A DNA stretch of 64,000 nt from JAAYHG01 sp012735455 (GTDB lineage Bacteria; Bacillota; DTU030; DUMP01). The notes beneath the pieces are model-generated. The model ran no database searches and had not been told where the DNA came from. It worked only from the letters and a program-made list of their open reading frames with translations. The stretch is from positions 61,607 through 125,606 of the forward strand of contig JBMNIX010000015.1 in the NCBI GenBank assembly GCA_050951365.1, written 5' to 3'. The first letter of the stretch is position 1. The number at the start of each line of letters is the position of its first letter. A program made the position numbers and the translations under genes. Of the stretch, positions 1-9,742 are shown in pieces.

Positions 1-1137
1 CACGATGAGTGGTGACCACAACCAGGTGGCACGGCCTCCTTTGAACCTTTCCATGAGGCAGGGTGCCAACCATAGTATGCCGCCGGCAGCAGCAAAGGAA
101 AGCTGAAAAGAGGTGTCGTAAAGGTGCATCGGGTTGAGGCAAAGAAGTAGGAAGGCAGCACCACTTAGGGCCACTATGGCATTCTTGGGCCTTCCTGTGG
201 CAAAACCGAGAAGACCCAGCAGGAACATAACCCCCGCCCGCATAGCGGAAGCGCTAAAACCCGTCCAAGCTACATAGCAGGTGACTGCGGCTGCAGACAC
301 CAGTGTCTGCAGGAAGAAGGGTAGCCGCAGCAGGCGTGCCATACCCAGCGCTAATGCGGCCACCAACCCCACATGCACCCCTGATACGGCCAGAAGGTGG
401 ACAGTACCGCTGGTGGTAAAAAGGTCTATGGTTTCAGCGGAAATACCGCGTCTCTCGCCCAGGGTTATGCCCTTTAGTAGGGCAGCATCCTCAGGGGCCA
501 GGTTGTCAGCTATCTCAACAAAACGCTGACGCCAGCTCAGGAGGCGAGCCAAGTAGACATTTCCCGTCCCCGAGCCAAGCTTCTGCGGCCCTCCAGCAGG
601 GGAAACGTTCAGGCTGTAGCGGATCCCACGGCGCTCCAAGTAAGCCCGGTAGTCAAATTGACCAAAGTTGGCTGCAGGCCGCGGTCTGAGTAGTGTCCCC
701 TTCACGCGGAGCAGGTCTCCATAGCTGTACTCGATCTCCTGGAGCGGGCGCCTGTCGAAAACGATCACCAGGCCCTTAACTGTTGTAAGTTCTTCCCCTC
801 TCCCAGCCAAACGTGTCTTTAGAATGTAGCTGCTGCCACTGGCAGTAGCCTGAGGTTCTCCTACCAGGACCCCTTCCAGCAGCACCTCACTGCCCACAAA
901 CGGTGCCAAGGTCTGCTCAGGCAGAAGTGCCAGGCCGGCCCTCAAACCTCCTAACAAAAAGGTCAATAGCAAGAGTGTAAGAATCAAACCTTGGCGCCTG
1001 CGAGCAAGTAAGCAGTAGAAACCAATAATGAAGATAGCCCCGGCGGTACCCAGCCACAGGGGAACAGGAAGAGCCAGGTGAACGGCAGTAATAATACCAG
1101 CCGCGAAGATAAGTGTAAGGGTAATCAGTGGAGGCAT
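1..1137 (-). CDS. comEC: ComEC/Rec2 DNA-uptake channel, N-terminal part (runs off the window)
   Basis: The first 379 residues are visible and the frame is still open at base 1. The start is an ATG at 1137 behind AGGAG. The protein opens with several closely spaced hydrophobic helices (about residues 1-65). An OB-like extracytoplasmic segment follows (about 75-220, DUF4131 type), then the start of the Competence domain, with the motif LLAVSGVHVGL near residue 250 and more membrane helices. In this family the protein forms the inner-membrane pore through which single-stranded DNA enters during transformation. The downstream metallo-beta-lactamase-like domain lies outside the window. No comEA or comEB is visible, because the gene is at the edge. 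Confidence 0.9.
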   Translation of the reverse strand, partial: MPPLITLTLIFAAGIITAVHLALPVPLWLGTAGAIFIIGFYCLLARRRQGLILTLLLLTFLLGGLRAGLALLPEQTLAPFVGSEVLLEGVLVGEPQATASGSSYILKTRLAGRGEELTTVKGLVIVFDRRPLQEIEYSYGDLLRVKGTLLRPRPAANFGQFDYRAYLERRGIRYSLNVSPAGGPQKLGSGTGNVYLARLLSWRQRFVEIADNLAPEDAALLKGITLGERRGISAETIDLFTTSGTVHLLAVSGVHVGLVAALALGMARLLRLPFFLQTLVSAAAVTCYVAWTGFSASAMRAGVMFLLGLLGFATGRPKNAIVALSGAAFLLLCLNPMHLYDTSFQLSFAAAGGILWLAPCLMERFKGGRATWLWSPLIV

Positions 1138-1267
1138 AGTCTCGCTCCTAATGGGCTCAGATAAGCGCGCCCTCTGCAATCTGCAGCGCACACTTTAGCC
1201 GTCCTGCTTCCCTATATTTCGACTCCTGGCCCTATTTCCCTCCAAAAAAGAAAACCGCTGCCAGCAG

Positions 1268-2569
1268 TTACTTCTTCACCTCTGCCGCAAGATCGGCCGC
1301 GCTTATGTACCCGGCCCAAAAATCTGCCAGTAGATTGGCCAGCTCCTCCCTCTCACCTGCCTGCGGACTGTCCCTTAGCGGCTCGCTATACTGCAGCCAG
1401 TTGAGCAGCAACCTGCCGTCACCCACATCCCACTCCTGACACCAGTTCTCGGCAACAGGGGTGTAGGCGGGGATAAGATCCAGGCCTGCCCCCAGATGCG
1501 CAGCATTCTGACTCAGATAACGGGCCAATTCCATGGCTAAGCGTGTCTGGTCATCGCCCCGGTAACGGCGCTGGCGAAACACCACCAGTACCTCTTGTGT
1601 TAAGGGCAAGGGCTCACCCTCGCCCACTCCCGGCGGTGGAATCAAGGCCACAGAAAAAGGAGGCAGCCCTACCGGAAGCAGGGTACCGCGTTGAACCCTC
1701 TCACTACGCTCACGAACAGCACGCAAGAACCATGGTTCTACGGGACCGAACATGGCTATGCGGCCCCCGAAGAAGTCTTCCAAGCCCGAGTAACCTTTAA
1801 GACCGACACGATGCGGCACACCACCCACGTCCCTGAGTAGCAAGGCACGCTGGGCCGCCTCTTCCAGCCCCTCCTCCCCTTTGTAAGCAACGTCCCGCCT
1901 TATCTCCCCCCACAGGCTCACCAGGTCCCAACTGCTAAAAAGGAGCGTCCCCGCGGAATGCTCTTGCAGCCGGTGTGCCGCCCTTATAAACTCCGGCCAA
2001 GTCCACCCGGCAGCTTGTATCTCACTTAACCCTATCCCAGCTGCCGCAAGTAGATCCTCGTTGCCAGCCCAGAGGGGCAGAGTCACCCAGCGAGGCCAGG
2101 CCACAAGCTCACTGCCTACTCGTACTCCGCCCAATGCCGGACCCGCATAGGACTCGAGTTCCCCCTCCTGGGCATAGGGAGTCCACGGCACCTGAAGCGG
2201 GCCAAACTCAAGTTCCACCAAAGGTCCCGTGCCCAGAACATCTGGCGGCTCTCCTTGGCGCAAGGCGGCTGCGATGCGTTCTGCTCCCTCTCCCCAATCA
2301 AGCAGTTCAATGTGCACAGTAACATTAGGAAACCTGCGGTAAAAGTCTTCCAGGGTCGCCTCTAGTGCCTCCTGGTAGCTGTCGTTGCCGGGGAAAGGGC
2401 GGGCAAAATCCCATAGTGTTAGCGTGTAATGTTTTGATGGATCAATCCTGGCCTGCGGGTTTATCCCCACAGGCCCCGGTTGCAGTGTCCACCTGAGGTA
2501 AATTCCGAACAAGAACGACAGAACCAGGAGTAGGACCAGAGCAATATTCCACAGCCGCCGTCCCGCCAC
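1268..2569 (-). CDS. Membrane-anchored extracellular solute-binding protein (family 1-like)
   Basis: About 433 residues from a GTG at 2569, which sits 7 nt behind GAGGGGGAG. A longer ATG start at 2659 would overlap the upstream transpeptidase gene by 62 nt and has no better ribosome site, so I prefer 2569. One hydrophobic helix (about residues 8-25) anchors or exports the protein. The remainder resembles sugar-type ABC solute-binding proteins (LTLWDFARPFPG early, then two alternating lobes, with VPWTPYA and YLSQNAA-type segments). No ABC permease or ATPase is adjacent, so the partner transporter is elsewhere or the protein has a sensing role. The substrate is unknown. Confidence 0.7.
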   Translation of the reverse strand: MAGRRLWNIALVLLLVLSFLFGIYLRWTLQPGPVGINPQARIDPSKHYTLTLWDFARPFPGNDSYQEALEATLEDFYRRFPNVTVHIELLDWGEGAERIAAALRQGEPPDVLGTGPLVELEFGPLQVPWTPYAQEGELESYAGPALGGVRVGSELVAWPRWVTLPLWAGNEDLLAAAGIGLSEIQAAGWTWPEFIRAAHRLQEHSAGTLLFSSWDLVSLWGEIRRDVAYKGEEGLEEAAQRALLLRDVGGVPHRVGLKGYSGLEDFFGGRIAMFGPVEPWFLRAVRERSERVQRGTLLPVGLPPFSVALIPPPGVGEGEPLPLTQEVLVVFRQRRYRGDDQTRLAMELARYLSQNAAHLGAGLDLIPAYTPVAENWCQEWDVGDGRLLLNWLQYSEPLRDSPQAGEREELANLLADFWAGYISAADLAAEVKK

Positions 2570-2597
2570 ACCTTTTCTCCCCCTCTGCCTGCGCGGT

Positions 2598-3533
2598 TTA
2601 CCATAAACCGAGAAGATAAAGCTGGTCGCGATCGGTGCGCCCGCTGGTTGGAAGTCCACGGTAATGCTGCCAACAGGTCAATGCCTTTACTGTGTCACCA
2701 CCACAAACACCATCAGCCTGCCCAGGGTCAAACCCCAGTTCTCTGAGCCGCCACTGTAAGAAGACCACATCCTGACCCACGGCGCCCTGCTCGATGGCTA
2801 CCCGAACCGGTCCATGGACGCCGCGGCCTTTGATGGTAACCTTGGTTCCGATTTGGGCCCAATCATAAACCTCGATCACGTCATGGTTAAACATGCGCAC
2901 ACACCCGGCACTGGCCATTTGGCCAATGGAGGCCGGATTGTTCGTACCATGAATACCGTAGCTTCCCCACGGAGTGGAAAGGCGCATCCAGCGTACCCCT
3001 GTGGCTCCATGCCAGCCGGCGATTTTTTCCGTAATCTCCCACTCACCTAAAGGTGTAGGCGAATCAGCTTTACCTATAGCCACAGGAAACAGCTTGTAGG
3101 GTACATCGTCCAAGTAGACAATAAGCGTCTGGGCATCTATGTCCACAAGGATGCTCACTTCGCCCTCTGGGACCTCGTTCTTTAAGGCAGGCTTCTCTTG
3201 GTAATAGGCCATTGCTTCCCAGGTGCGCTCATCTACCCGGCCACTGGGCTTAAGACCGAGCAGTCTCTGGAGTTCAGCCACCGCCTGGGCTGTGCTCTTA
3301 TCAAAAACACCATCGATCTTACCCTGGTATAAACCCAGGCGGACTAATTGCTGCTGTAGAGCGGCAACATCCGAGCCAGTTAAGGGGGGTGTAGCCAGGT
3401 GGAGGGATCGCACAGTCTCGCACGCGCACAACCGACGCTCACCTGAGGTCATTTGCCCGTGGGAAAAAGGGCTGAGCAGCAAGACCAACGCGATCAAGAC
3501 TAAGCCTGCCTGACCAGCCTTAAGCCACCGCAT
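2598..3533 (-). CDS. L,D-transpeptidase (YkuD) flanked by two peptidoglycan-binding domains
   Basis: About 311 residues. An ATG at 3533 lies 8 nt behind GGGGAG; a GTG two codons upstream is too close to that site. An N-terminal hydrophobic segment acts as signal or anchor. Then come a PG_binding_1 repeat (about 55-110), a YkuD catalytic domain (about 127-240), and a second PG-binding repeat (about 250-310). The catalytic signature is visible as IHGTN followed by SAGCVRM, with the Cys nucleophile and His. The family makes 3-3 crosslinks in peptidoglycan or attaches proteins to it outside the membrane. Binding domains on both sides of the catalytic core are less usual than one. The gene stop lies 29 nt before the solute-binding protein start, so co-transcription is likely. 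Confidence 0.9.
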   Translation of the reverse strand: MRWLKAGQAGLVLIALVLLLSPFSHGQMTSGERRLCACETVRSLHLATPPLTGSDVAALQQQLVRLGLYQGKIDGVFDKSTAQAVAELQRLLGLKPSGRVDERTWEAMAYYQEKPALKNEVPEGEVSILVDIDAQTLIVYLDDVPYKLFPVAIGKADSPTPLGEWEITEKIAGWHGATGVRWMRLSTPWGSYGIHGTNNPASIGQMASAGCVRMFNHDVIEVYDWAQIGTKVTIKGRGVHGPVRVAIEQGAVGQDVVFLQWRLRELGFDPGQADGVCGGDTVKALTCWQHYRGLPTSGRTDRDQLYLLGLW

Positions 3534-3611
3534 ATCCACATCTCCCCGCTCTCAGTTAACACCTGGGTGTGATCTTCTTAAATCTATGCGAGTCCCCTGA
3601 ACTGTATAACA

Positions 3612-3642
3612 AAGAGCGGCGACCGCAACGGTCGCCGCTCTT
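3612..3642 (-). terminator. Strong hairpin terminator after ndk
   Basis: A perfect 14-bp stem (arms 3612-3625 and 3629-3642) with a 3-nt loop begins just past the ndk stop. On the minus strand it is followed by a short T-rich stretch (TTTGTTATA). Confidence 0.8.
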
Positions 3643-3643
3643 G

Positions 3644-4060
3644 TCATTCCAGGGGTATAAGCTCTTCCGGCTGGAAGTACAGGCCAAGTTCTCGAGCTGC
3701 ACTCTCTGCCGAATCAGATCCATGCACAACGTTTCTTGTAACCGAGGTAGCAAAATCACCTCGGATGCTTCCAGGGGCAGCGTCTCGCGTGGCACCGATT
3801 AAGCGGCGCACTCGGGCAATGGCGCTATCGCCCGATACAGCAATGGCCACCACCGGTCCTGAAGTTATATACTCTAGCAGTTCAGGGAAAAACGGCTTTT
3901 CCTTATGGGGTTCATAGTGGCGCTCAGCGAGTTTCTGATCGAGCCAGAGGAGCTTTAGTCCCACAATACTCAACCCCTGGCGCTCCAAGCGCTGAATTAC
4001 CTCGCCTATCAGTCCACGGCTGACACCGTCTGGCTTAACCATCACCAGTGTTTGTTCCAA
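3644..4060 (-). CDS. ndk: Nucleoside diphosphate kinase
   Basis: 138 residues, the usual length for a bacterial Ndk. It starts at TTG 4060 (LEQTLVMVKPDGV), 3 nt after the stop of the exoribonuclease gene. The NDK signature NVVHGSDS is present near residue 113 and carries the phospho-acceptor histidine. The N-terminal VMVKPDGV and the GATR nucleotide-binding segment are also conserved. The enzyme transfers the gamma phosphate of ATP to other (d)NDPs in the cytoplasm. Tight spacing to the upstream gene indicates co-transcription, and a strong hairpin ends the unit directly after the stop. Confidence 0.97.
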   Translation of the reverse strand: MEQTLVMVKPDGVSRGLIGEVIQRLERQGLSIVGLKLLWLDQKLAERHYEPHKEKPFFPELLEYITSGPVVAIAVSGDSAIARVRRLIGATRDAAPGSIRGDFATSVTRNVVHGSDSAESAARELGLYFQPEELIPLE

Positions 4061-4063
4061 CTC

Positions 4064-5077
4064 TTAGTCATCCCTTCTTTCTTCCACCGCCGCGACCTCG
4101 TCGTCCCCGAGGAAACCTAGATAGACACTGCGCTCCAGCTTACGGTCGGTAGCGGTCCATAATTCTCGATTGGCCTCTGCATGCACAACCAGACTGTGAA
4201 AATGGTTCAGCTCTGCACTTAAGTAGTCGGCATGATGCAGAGCAAAAGCATTAAAGGTTTTCGGGGGCTGGGGCGATCCCCACTCCTCTTTACCGTGGTG
4301 AGAGAGGATCATGTGTAGGAGCTCGCGCTGGAGTGAGAGGGGGAAATCCGGCTTTTCTCGCAGCTTCTCTTCCACCATACGCGACCCCAGCACCAAGTGT
4401 CCAAACAGCCGCCCTTCATCGGTAAGCCCAAAAGCCATCCCATCCACACAGTACTCATGTATCTTGCCACAATCATGGAGCAAAGCCCCTGTAAGCAGGA
4501 GATCTTTATTAATGTAGTTCGGATAACAGACTGCAATGGCCCGCGCAAAATGGACTGTCTCTAAAGTATGCTCTAAAAGCCCACCCACATAAGCATGGTG
4601 AATGCTCTTACCTGCCGGTGCCTGGCTGAACCGGGCACAAAACTCCGGGTCAGCAAAAAAGGTTTTAAGCAGCCAGGACAACGGCTCGCTCCTCACCTCT
4701 GCCACAGCGGAAACCAATTCTCGTTCCATCTCCTGGCGCGGCCGCGTAGAAACAGGCAGGAAGTACCCCGGGTCAAGTCGCTCCTGGCATAAGGTGATAC
4801 CATCGAGTACCACCTGGAGGGCACCGTTGTAGCTGTTGACATTACCACGCACCTTGACCACAGGGTTGCCCCTTAGAGTTGGATACAGGCCCTCTGCTCC
4901 CTCCCACATAACAGCTGGCACGCTCCCAAATCTGTCTCTGAGGTTACAGCGCAAGAAGAACCTGTCCCCGGTTTTTAAGGGGCGCAATACAGCCTCTGTT
5001 AGAACAAAAAAATCATCTACCTGATCCCCCAGCCGCAGTTGGGAGGTATATTGTCTTTTTACAGGTGTCTCCTGCAT
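4064..5077 (-). CDS. yhaM: YhaM-family 3'-5' exoribonuclease (OB fold + HD domain)
   Basis: 337 residues, close to the family norm of about 315. ATG at 5077 behind a GAGGGAAAGGG site. An N-terminal OB-fold nucleic-acid-binding domain (about residues 10-105) is followed by an HD metal-dependent phosphohydrolase domain (about 150-310). It contains the HxxxxGGLLEHT motif, the HD pair in LLHDCGK, and a later HH in ILSHHGK. YhaM-type enzymes are Firmicute 3'-5' exonucleases that trim RNA and, in vitro, DNA. The gene is followed after 3 nt by ndk. Confidence 0.9.
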   Translation of the reverse strand: MQETPVKRQYTSQLRLGDQVDDFFVLTEAVLRPLKTGDRFFLRCNLRDRFGSVPAVMWEGAEGLYPTLRGNPVVKVRGNVNSYNGALQVVLDGITLCQERLDPGYFLPVSTRPRQEMERELVSAVAEVRSEPLSWLLKTFFADPEFCARFSQAPAGKSIHHAYVGGLLEHTLETVHFARAIAVCYPNYINKDLLLTGALLHDCGKIHEYCVDGMAFGLTDEGRLFGHLVLGSRMVEEKLREKPDFPLSLQRELLHMILSHHGKEEWGSPQPPKTFNAFALHHADYLSAELNHFHSLVVHAEANRELWTATDRKLERSVYLGFLGDDEVAAVEERRDD

Positions 5078-5109
5078 CCCTTTCCCTCATTTCCCCTGGA
5101 TTCCCTGTC

Positions 5110-6295
5110 CTATTCGCCGCCGGCACCAACAATACCTCCCAGCCTTGATGGGAGCTGAAAGAGTCCAAGGGGAAGACGGCTCAACGCCCACATTGCAAAC
5201 TGCCGGTAATTCTTCTTACCTCTGACCACCTGCAGAAACTCGCTGAACCATTCCGGGCCAGTAAAAAAGAGCTGGCGCCAGAGTTCGGGCTGGCTGCGCG
5301 CCAAGGTGTTTAGTGCTAATGCCCAGGCAAGATCACGCCCGAAGGACTGGTAACACGCCTGTTCGTAGTCTTTAAGATTTGAGGCGGTGAAGGGCAGTCC
5401 TTGTGCCCTTAGTCTGAGCACCGTAGCCGCTGCCAAACGAGCCGAACAAAAAGCATAGAGAATTCCCTCTCCTGTAAGAGGGTCAGCATAGCCTGCGGCA
5501 TCGCCAAGCAGGATGACTCCCGTCCCCTACCCGCACCTGTCGCCCACCACCAACGGGAATCAGGTGTCCAGAGACAGCCGGCACGGGAAGACCAAGACCG
5601 TGAATAAACTCAGGCCAGAGGGCCTTGAGATCAACTTTTTCCCCGTCCCAACATGCGAGTCCCACCGAAAGGCGATCGCCCTTAGGGAAAACCCAGCCGT
5701 AACCCCAGCGAAAATAGCCCCAGTGTGTCTCGGTGGTACCACACCAACAGGAACCATTCTTTCCCTCAGGCAAGGAGATCTCCGCACAAATAGAAGGGGC
5801 AGCCGGAAGGCGGCTTTTCTGACCTAACGCCGCCGCTACCCGGCTGAGGACCCCATCAGCCCCAATCACTAAGGAGGGATTGTAGCTACCCCGGGTAGTC
5901 ACTAATCTGGGTCCGGCAGTGCCCGGCTCAACGCGCAGTACCTCTTCCCCTTCGCGTACCACTACTCCCTTTTCCTGAGCGGCTTCGAGAAGCCAGGCAT
6001 CGAACTCGCGGCGGTCAACGGTAAAAACAAAAGGCTCGGACAAGGTTATCTCCTGCACCCTACTCCCCAAGACGGCACGAAAAGTAGAGCAGCGTTCACG
6101 AATCAGGCTTTCTGGCAGTAGAATACCCATCTCCTGCACAGCACGATAAGTCAAACCCCCGGCACAAAGTTTAGTGCGCGGGGAAGGGTTCTTATCTAGT
6201 AGTAAAACGGCCAATCCCCCAGCAGCCAGTTCCCGGGCAACAGTGGCACCAGCCGGACCGGCTCCCACAACGATTACATCAGGTGACTTTACCAT
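5110..6295 (-). pseudogene. Geranylgeranyl-reductase-family FAD oxidoreductase, single frameshift
   Basis: A single gene is split into two frames near 5518. The first frame (from about 6295) has the FAD-binding GAGPAG motif at the N-terminus, the family-typical GYGWVFPKGDR, and ends in a nonsense tail. The second frame resumes at once with the second FAD motif (LLGDAAGYADPLTGEG) and runs to 5110. One extra base between GGG and GTC in the minus-strand codons accounts for the shift. ATG at 6295 follows AGAGGTG; an upstream ATG at 6316 is possible. The family reduces prenyl double bonds or acts on other polyisoprenoid or hydroxylated substrates. It is either a real pseudogene or a sequencing error. 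Confidence 0.8.
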
Positions 6296-6435
6296 GGCAC
6301 CATCACCTCTTACCATCTTTTCCCCGCCACACTAGTACGATACAGCGTTGAGACAAGTGGTGAAGGAGCAAGTTTTGCTTTTCTGCTAACGGAGTTATAA
6401 TGAAGGGTGAAGTCCTTGGAAAAGGGTGAGTTCCC

Positions 6436-8139
6436 ATGCCACCGAACAACAATCCCGTCATTGTTCAGCGCGACGGGAGCATCCTCTTGGAGGTAGGGGG
6501 CCCTCATTGCGAAGAAGCACGGGATATCCTGGCACGCTTTGCCGAACTCATTAAGAGCCCTGAGTACGTTCACACCTACCGTATTTCCCCCCTTTCCTTG
6601 TGGAACGCTGCTGCCAGCGGGCTTAGTGCCAACGAGATAAAGACAGGACTTAGCACCTACTCACGCTATCCGGTGCCGGACAACATCTTACGAGACATAG
6701 ATGACTACCTGGCGCGCTACGGGAAACTGCGCTTGGTGCGACAGGGGGATGATCTCATTCTCATTTCCGACGACGCCCTCCTTATCACTGAAATCGCAAA
6801 CAGCAAAGGACTGGCCAAACATGTTAGCGGGTGGACAGGGCCAAACCGCCTGCGTGTTGCCCCCGGTCACCGTGGCTATCTAAAACAGGCGCTAATGAAG
6901 CTGGGCTGGCCTGTAGAGGATCTGGCTGGTTATACTCCAGGTACTGCCCTCAAGCTGGAACTCAGAACTACAACCTTAAGCGGTGCTCCCTTCGTGCTGC
7001 GGAGTTACCAGGAGGAAGCTGCCGCCACATTCTGGGCCGGTGGCTCCGAGCACGGCGGCAGTGGCGTGATAGCGCTCCCCTGCGGTGCCGGCAAAACCAT
7101 TGTTGGGCTCGCGGCCATGGCCCGTGCCCAGTGCCAAACCCTGATAATTGTCACCAGTACCACCGCTGCCCGCCAATGGCGCGCTGAGATCCTGGACAAG
7201 ACCAGCCTCACACCAGATGATGTGGGCGAGTACAGCGGTAACCTAAGGGACATCCGCCCGGTAACCATCGCCACCTACCAGATGCTAACCTGGCGGCGCA
7301 GCAAAGTGGATGACTTTCCTCACTTTGCCCTTTTTAACGCCCAGGACTGGGGTCTTATTATTTACGACGAGGTACACCTTTTACCCGCACCGGTTTTTCG
7401 GGTGACAGCCGATCTGCAGGCGCGCCGTCGCTTAGGGCTTACAGCCACCCTGGTACGAGAAGACGGACGCGAGGAAGACGTTTTTACCCTGGTAGGTCCA
7501 AAGCGCTACGACGTGCCCTGGAAGGTGCTCGAGAAACAGGGCTGGATCGCCACCGCCAACTGCACCGAGATTCGTGTCTCCCTTCCGCCGGAGCGGCGCC
7601 AGGAGTACGCCCTCGCTGCTGATCAACGCATAAAGTACCGCATCGCCGCCGAAAATCCGAACAAGCTGCCGCTGGTACACAGACTCCTCGAGATACATCG
7701 GGAAGATCAGGTCCTGGTGATCGGCCAATACCTGGAACAATTGACTGCCCTGGCCCATTCCCTGGGCGCTCCACTTATAACAGGAAGAACCAAGAACGAC
7801 GAGCGCGACGAGCTCTACGCAGCTTTTCGCGCTGGGAAGCAGCGGGTGCTGGTGGTCTCAAGGGTAGCCAATTTCTCCATTGACCTCCCAGACGCCAACG
7901 TGGCTATCCAGGTTTCTGGGACCTTTGGTTCCCGCCAGGAGGAGGCCCAGCGCTTAGGCCGTATCTTGAGACCTAAGGGCGGCTGCAATCAGGCCCATTT
8001 CTACACCCTGGTAACACGGGATACCAAAGACCAAGAGTATGCGGCAAAGCGACAGTTGTTTCTTACGGAACAGGGCTACCGCTACAGCATCCTGGATGCC
8101 AGCGAGATTATTGAGCGTGCCAAAGGCGGGGTGGATTGA
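6436..8139 (+). CDS. Bacterial XPB/Rad25-type superfamily 2 DNA helicase
   Basis: 567 residues from ATG 6436 behind AAGGGTGAG. An N-terminal domain of about 170 residues precedes the helicase core. Motif I is LPCGAGKT (about residue 215), motif II is DEVH (DEVHLLPAP), motif III is LTAT. The RED-type element appears as ATLVREDGREEDV, which is diagnostic of XPB-like helicases. The C-terminal RecA lobe ends with the QRLGRILRPK motif VI. Eukaryotic and archaeal XPB act in repair and transcription-coupled DNA opening; bacterial members are 3'-5' helicases, assigned by family. The next gene starts at the stop codon of this one and encodes a second XPB-associated domain protein, so the two probably act as a pair. 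Confidence 0.88.
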   Translation: MPPNNNPVIVQRDGSILLEVGGPHCEEARDILARFAELIKSPEYVHTYRISPLSLWNAAASGLSANEIKTGLSTYSRYPVPDNILRDIDDYLARYGKLRLVRQGDDLILISDDALLITEIANSKGLAKHVSGWTGPNRLRVAPGHRGYLKQALMKLGWPVEDLAGYTPGTALKLELRTTTLSGAPFVLRSYQEEAAATFWAGGSEHGGSGVIALPCGAGKTIVGLAAMARAQCQTLIIVTSTTAARQWRAEILDKTSLTPDDVGEYSGNLRDIRPVTIATYQMLTWRRSKVDDFPHFALFNAQDWGLIIYDEVHLLPAPVFRVTADLQARRRLGLTATLVREDGREEDVFTLVGPKRYDVPWKVLEKQGWIATANCTEIRVSLPPERRQEYALAADQRIKYRIAAENPNKLPLVHRLLEIHREDQVLVIGQYLEQLTALAHSLGAPLITGRTKNDERDELYAAFRAGKQRVLVVSRVANFSIDLPDANVAIQVSGTFGSRQEEAQRLGRILRPKGGCNQAHFYTLVTRDTKDQEYAAKRQLFLTEQGYRYSILDASEIIERAKGGVD

Positions 8140-8141
8140 GC

Positions 8142-9719
8142 ATGCGGCTGAGTGAGGTCATTGCCCGTAAAAAAGATCATAAAGCCTTGATCATATTAGG
8201 CATGGAACACGGACTAAATCTCTCCCCGCTGCAGCCGCTCAACGAACTGCAACAAGAGATCAGCCGGAGGCTCCAAGACCCAGCCCACCTGCGTGCTTAC
8301 ATTGCCAGACTACCACAACAAGACCTCTTGGGCCTTAAGGTCGCAGTTATGGGTGGCAAGGGCGAGGCTGCTCCTATCCCGGAATACTGCCATCGTAAGA
8401 TCAATGAGCTGCAAGAGAGGAAGGGCACCAACGGCGGTAGAGTCATCGCCGAGCTCATCAATCGCGGATTAATCTTTACAGGGCTCGACGCCTGGTACCG
8501 CAATACTTACATCGTACCTGATGAAGTCCGGGAAGCAGTGCTCGCTCTTACAGCCAATGAGCTCGGAGTGGATATACCCACCCGCCCGCTGGAACCAGGC
8601 ACCGGAAGAAGCGCACTAACGCTTTTGTCTGACCTACACCTTCTACTGGGCTGGGTAAAACGCCAGCCCCTCAGAATAGCCAGGACCAGCGGCCTCATTT
8701 TTCGTCGGGAGCAACAACGCGTCGTCGCCTACTTTAACCCTCCGGAAAAGCTCCCGCCCGCAACGACAAACGGCTACCCAATCCGGCTTGGAGTTTATCT
8801 GGGCTTTTGTAGAAGCCATAATCTCATGGGAGTCTGGGAGTCGGATCAAGGCGACCTGTACCTGAATTGTACGCCAGAGGCCACCACTTGGATGACCAAG
8901 AGCCTTGACGGACAACTCAAAGACATCTCTGACTATATGAAGAAGGGCCTGGCTGACCCATTTCCAAGCCTCGGCAACAGGCTCTTAACCCTGCTCGGTA
9001 GCCTGCCGGAAAGCAAATGGCTGGATTGTAACAGACTCGCTGCTGAATTGCAGCGCTACGCTGCTGACCCTTGGTATCAAGTAAAGCATGAGCTGGATAA
9101 GGCTCTCCTGTTTATGGCGGTCTTTGACTTTCTTGAAACTACTTCCTCTGGTACTGACAACGACAGTTTTCTTATCCGCCTCACTCGGACCGGCCGTCAC
9201 CTTTACCACGGGACAGTGCCCGATATAACAGAAGAAAATACTTTCCTCGTTCAACCTAATTATGAAATCCTAGTCCCGCGGGAACTCAACCCCGCTCTAC
9301 GCTGGTTTCTAGACACCTTCACAGATCTAGTCAAGAATGACCAAATGGTGGTGCTGCGGCTTACCCGCGAAAGTGTCTATCGGGCCTTTAAGAACGGCGA
9401 AGATGTCAGCACTCTGCTGCCCTTTCTTGGGGCTCACTCCCGCGCTCCCCTTCCAGACAATGTCATCTACTTCTTAAGGGAGTGGAGCGATCGCTGCGGT
9501 GCCATGTATCTCGAGCAACCGCTTCTTCTCACCTGTCGTACACCGGAGCAAGCAGCGGAGATCGCCGCTGACCCCCGTTTTGTCCCTTACCTGCAGGGTA
9601 ACTTAACCCCGCGCCATCTTATAGTAATTCCTGATTTGTACCCCGAATTCCTGGCTGCTTTGGAAAAAGCTGGCCATATGCCCTTCCCCGGTATCGCTAC
9701 GGACTATCAGCCCAAATAG
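8142..9719 (+). CDS. Helicase-associated protein with XPB/Ssl2-type C-terminal domain (Helicase_C_3-like)
   Basis: About 526 residues. ATG 8142 follows GGGGTGG; an alternative TTG at 8136 would overlap the helicase stop. The N-terminal half is alpha-helical without a motif I recognise. From about residue 370 the sequence FLVQPNYEILVPREL, the LTRESVYRAFKNGED segment and PLPDNVIYFLREW match the architecture of the Helicase_C_3 domain seen in XPB-partner proteins of Actinobacteria and some Firmicutes. No Walker or helicase motifs are present, so it is not itself a helicase. Its direct coupling to the XPB gene suggests a partner or loading subunit, which is inference. Confidence 0.75.
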   Translation: MRLSEVIARKKDHKALIILGMEHGLNLSPLQPLNELQQEISRRLQDPAHLRAYIARLPQQDLLGLKVAVMGGKGEAAPIPEYCHRKINELQERKGTNGGRVIAELINRGLIFTGLDAWYRNTYIVPDEVREAVLALTANELGVDIPTRPLEPGTGRSALTLLSDLHLLLGWVKRQPLRIARTSGLIFRREQQRVVAYFNPPEKLPPATTNGYPIRLGVYLGFCRSHNLMGVWESDQGDLYLNCTPEATTWMTKSLDGQLKDISDYMKKGLADPFPSLGNRLLTLLGSLPESKWLDCNRLAAELQRYAADPWYQVKHELDKALLFMAVFDFLETTSSGTDNDSFLIRLTRTGRHLYHGTVPDITEENTFLVQPNYEILVPRELNPALRWFLDTFTDLVKNDQMVVLRLTRESVYRAFKNGEDVSTLLPFLGAHSRAPLPDNVIYFLREWSDRCGAMYLEQPLLLTCRTPEQAAEIAADPRFVPYLQGNLTPRHLIVIPDLYPEFLAALEKAGHMPFPGIATDYQPK

Positions 9720-9742
9720 CTTTGTGCTCCAATATCCGCCGC

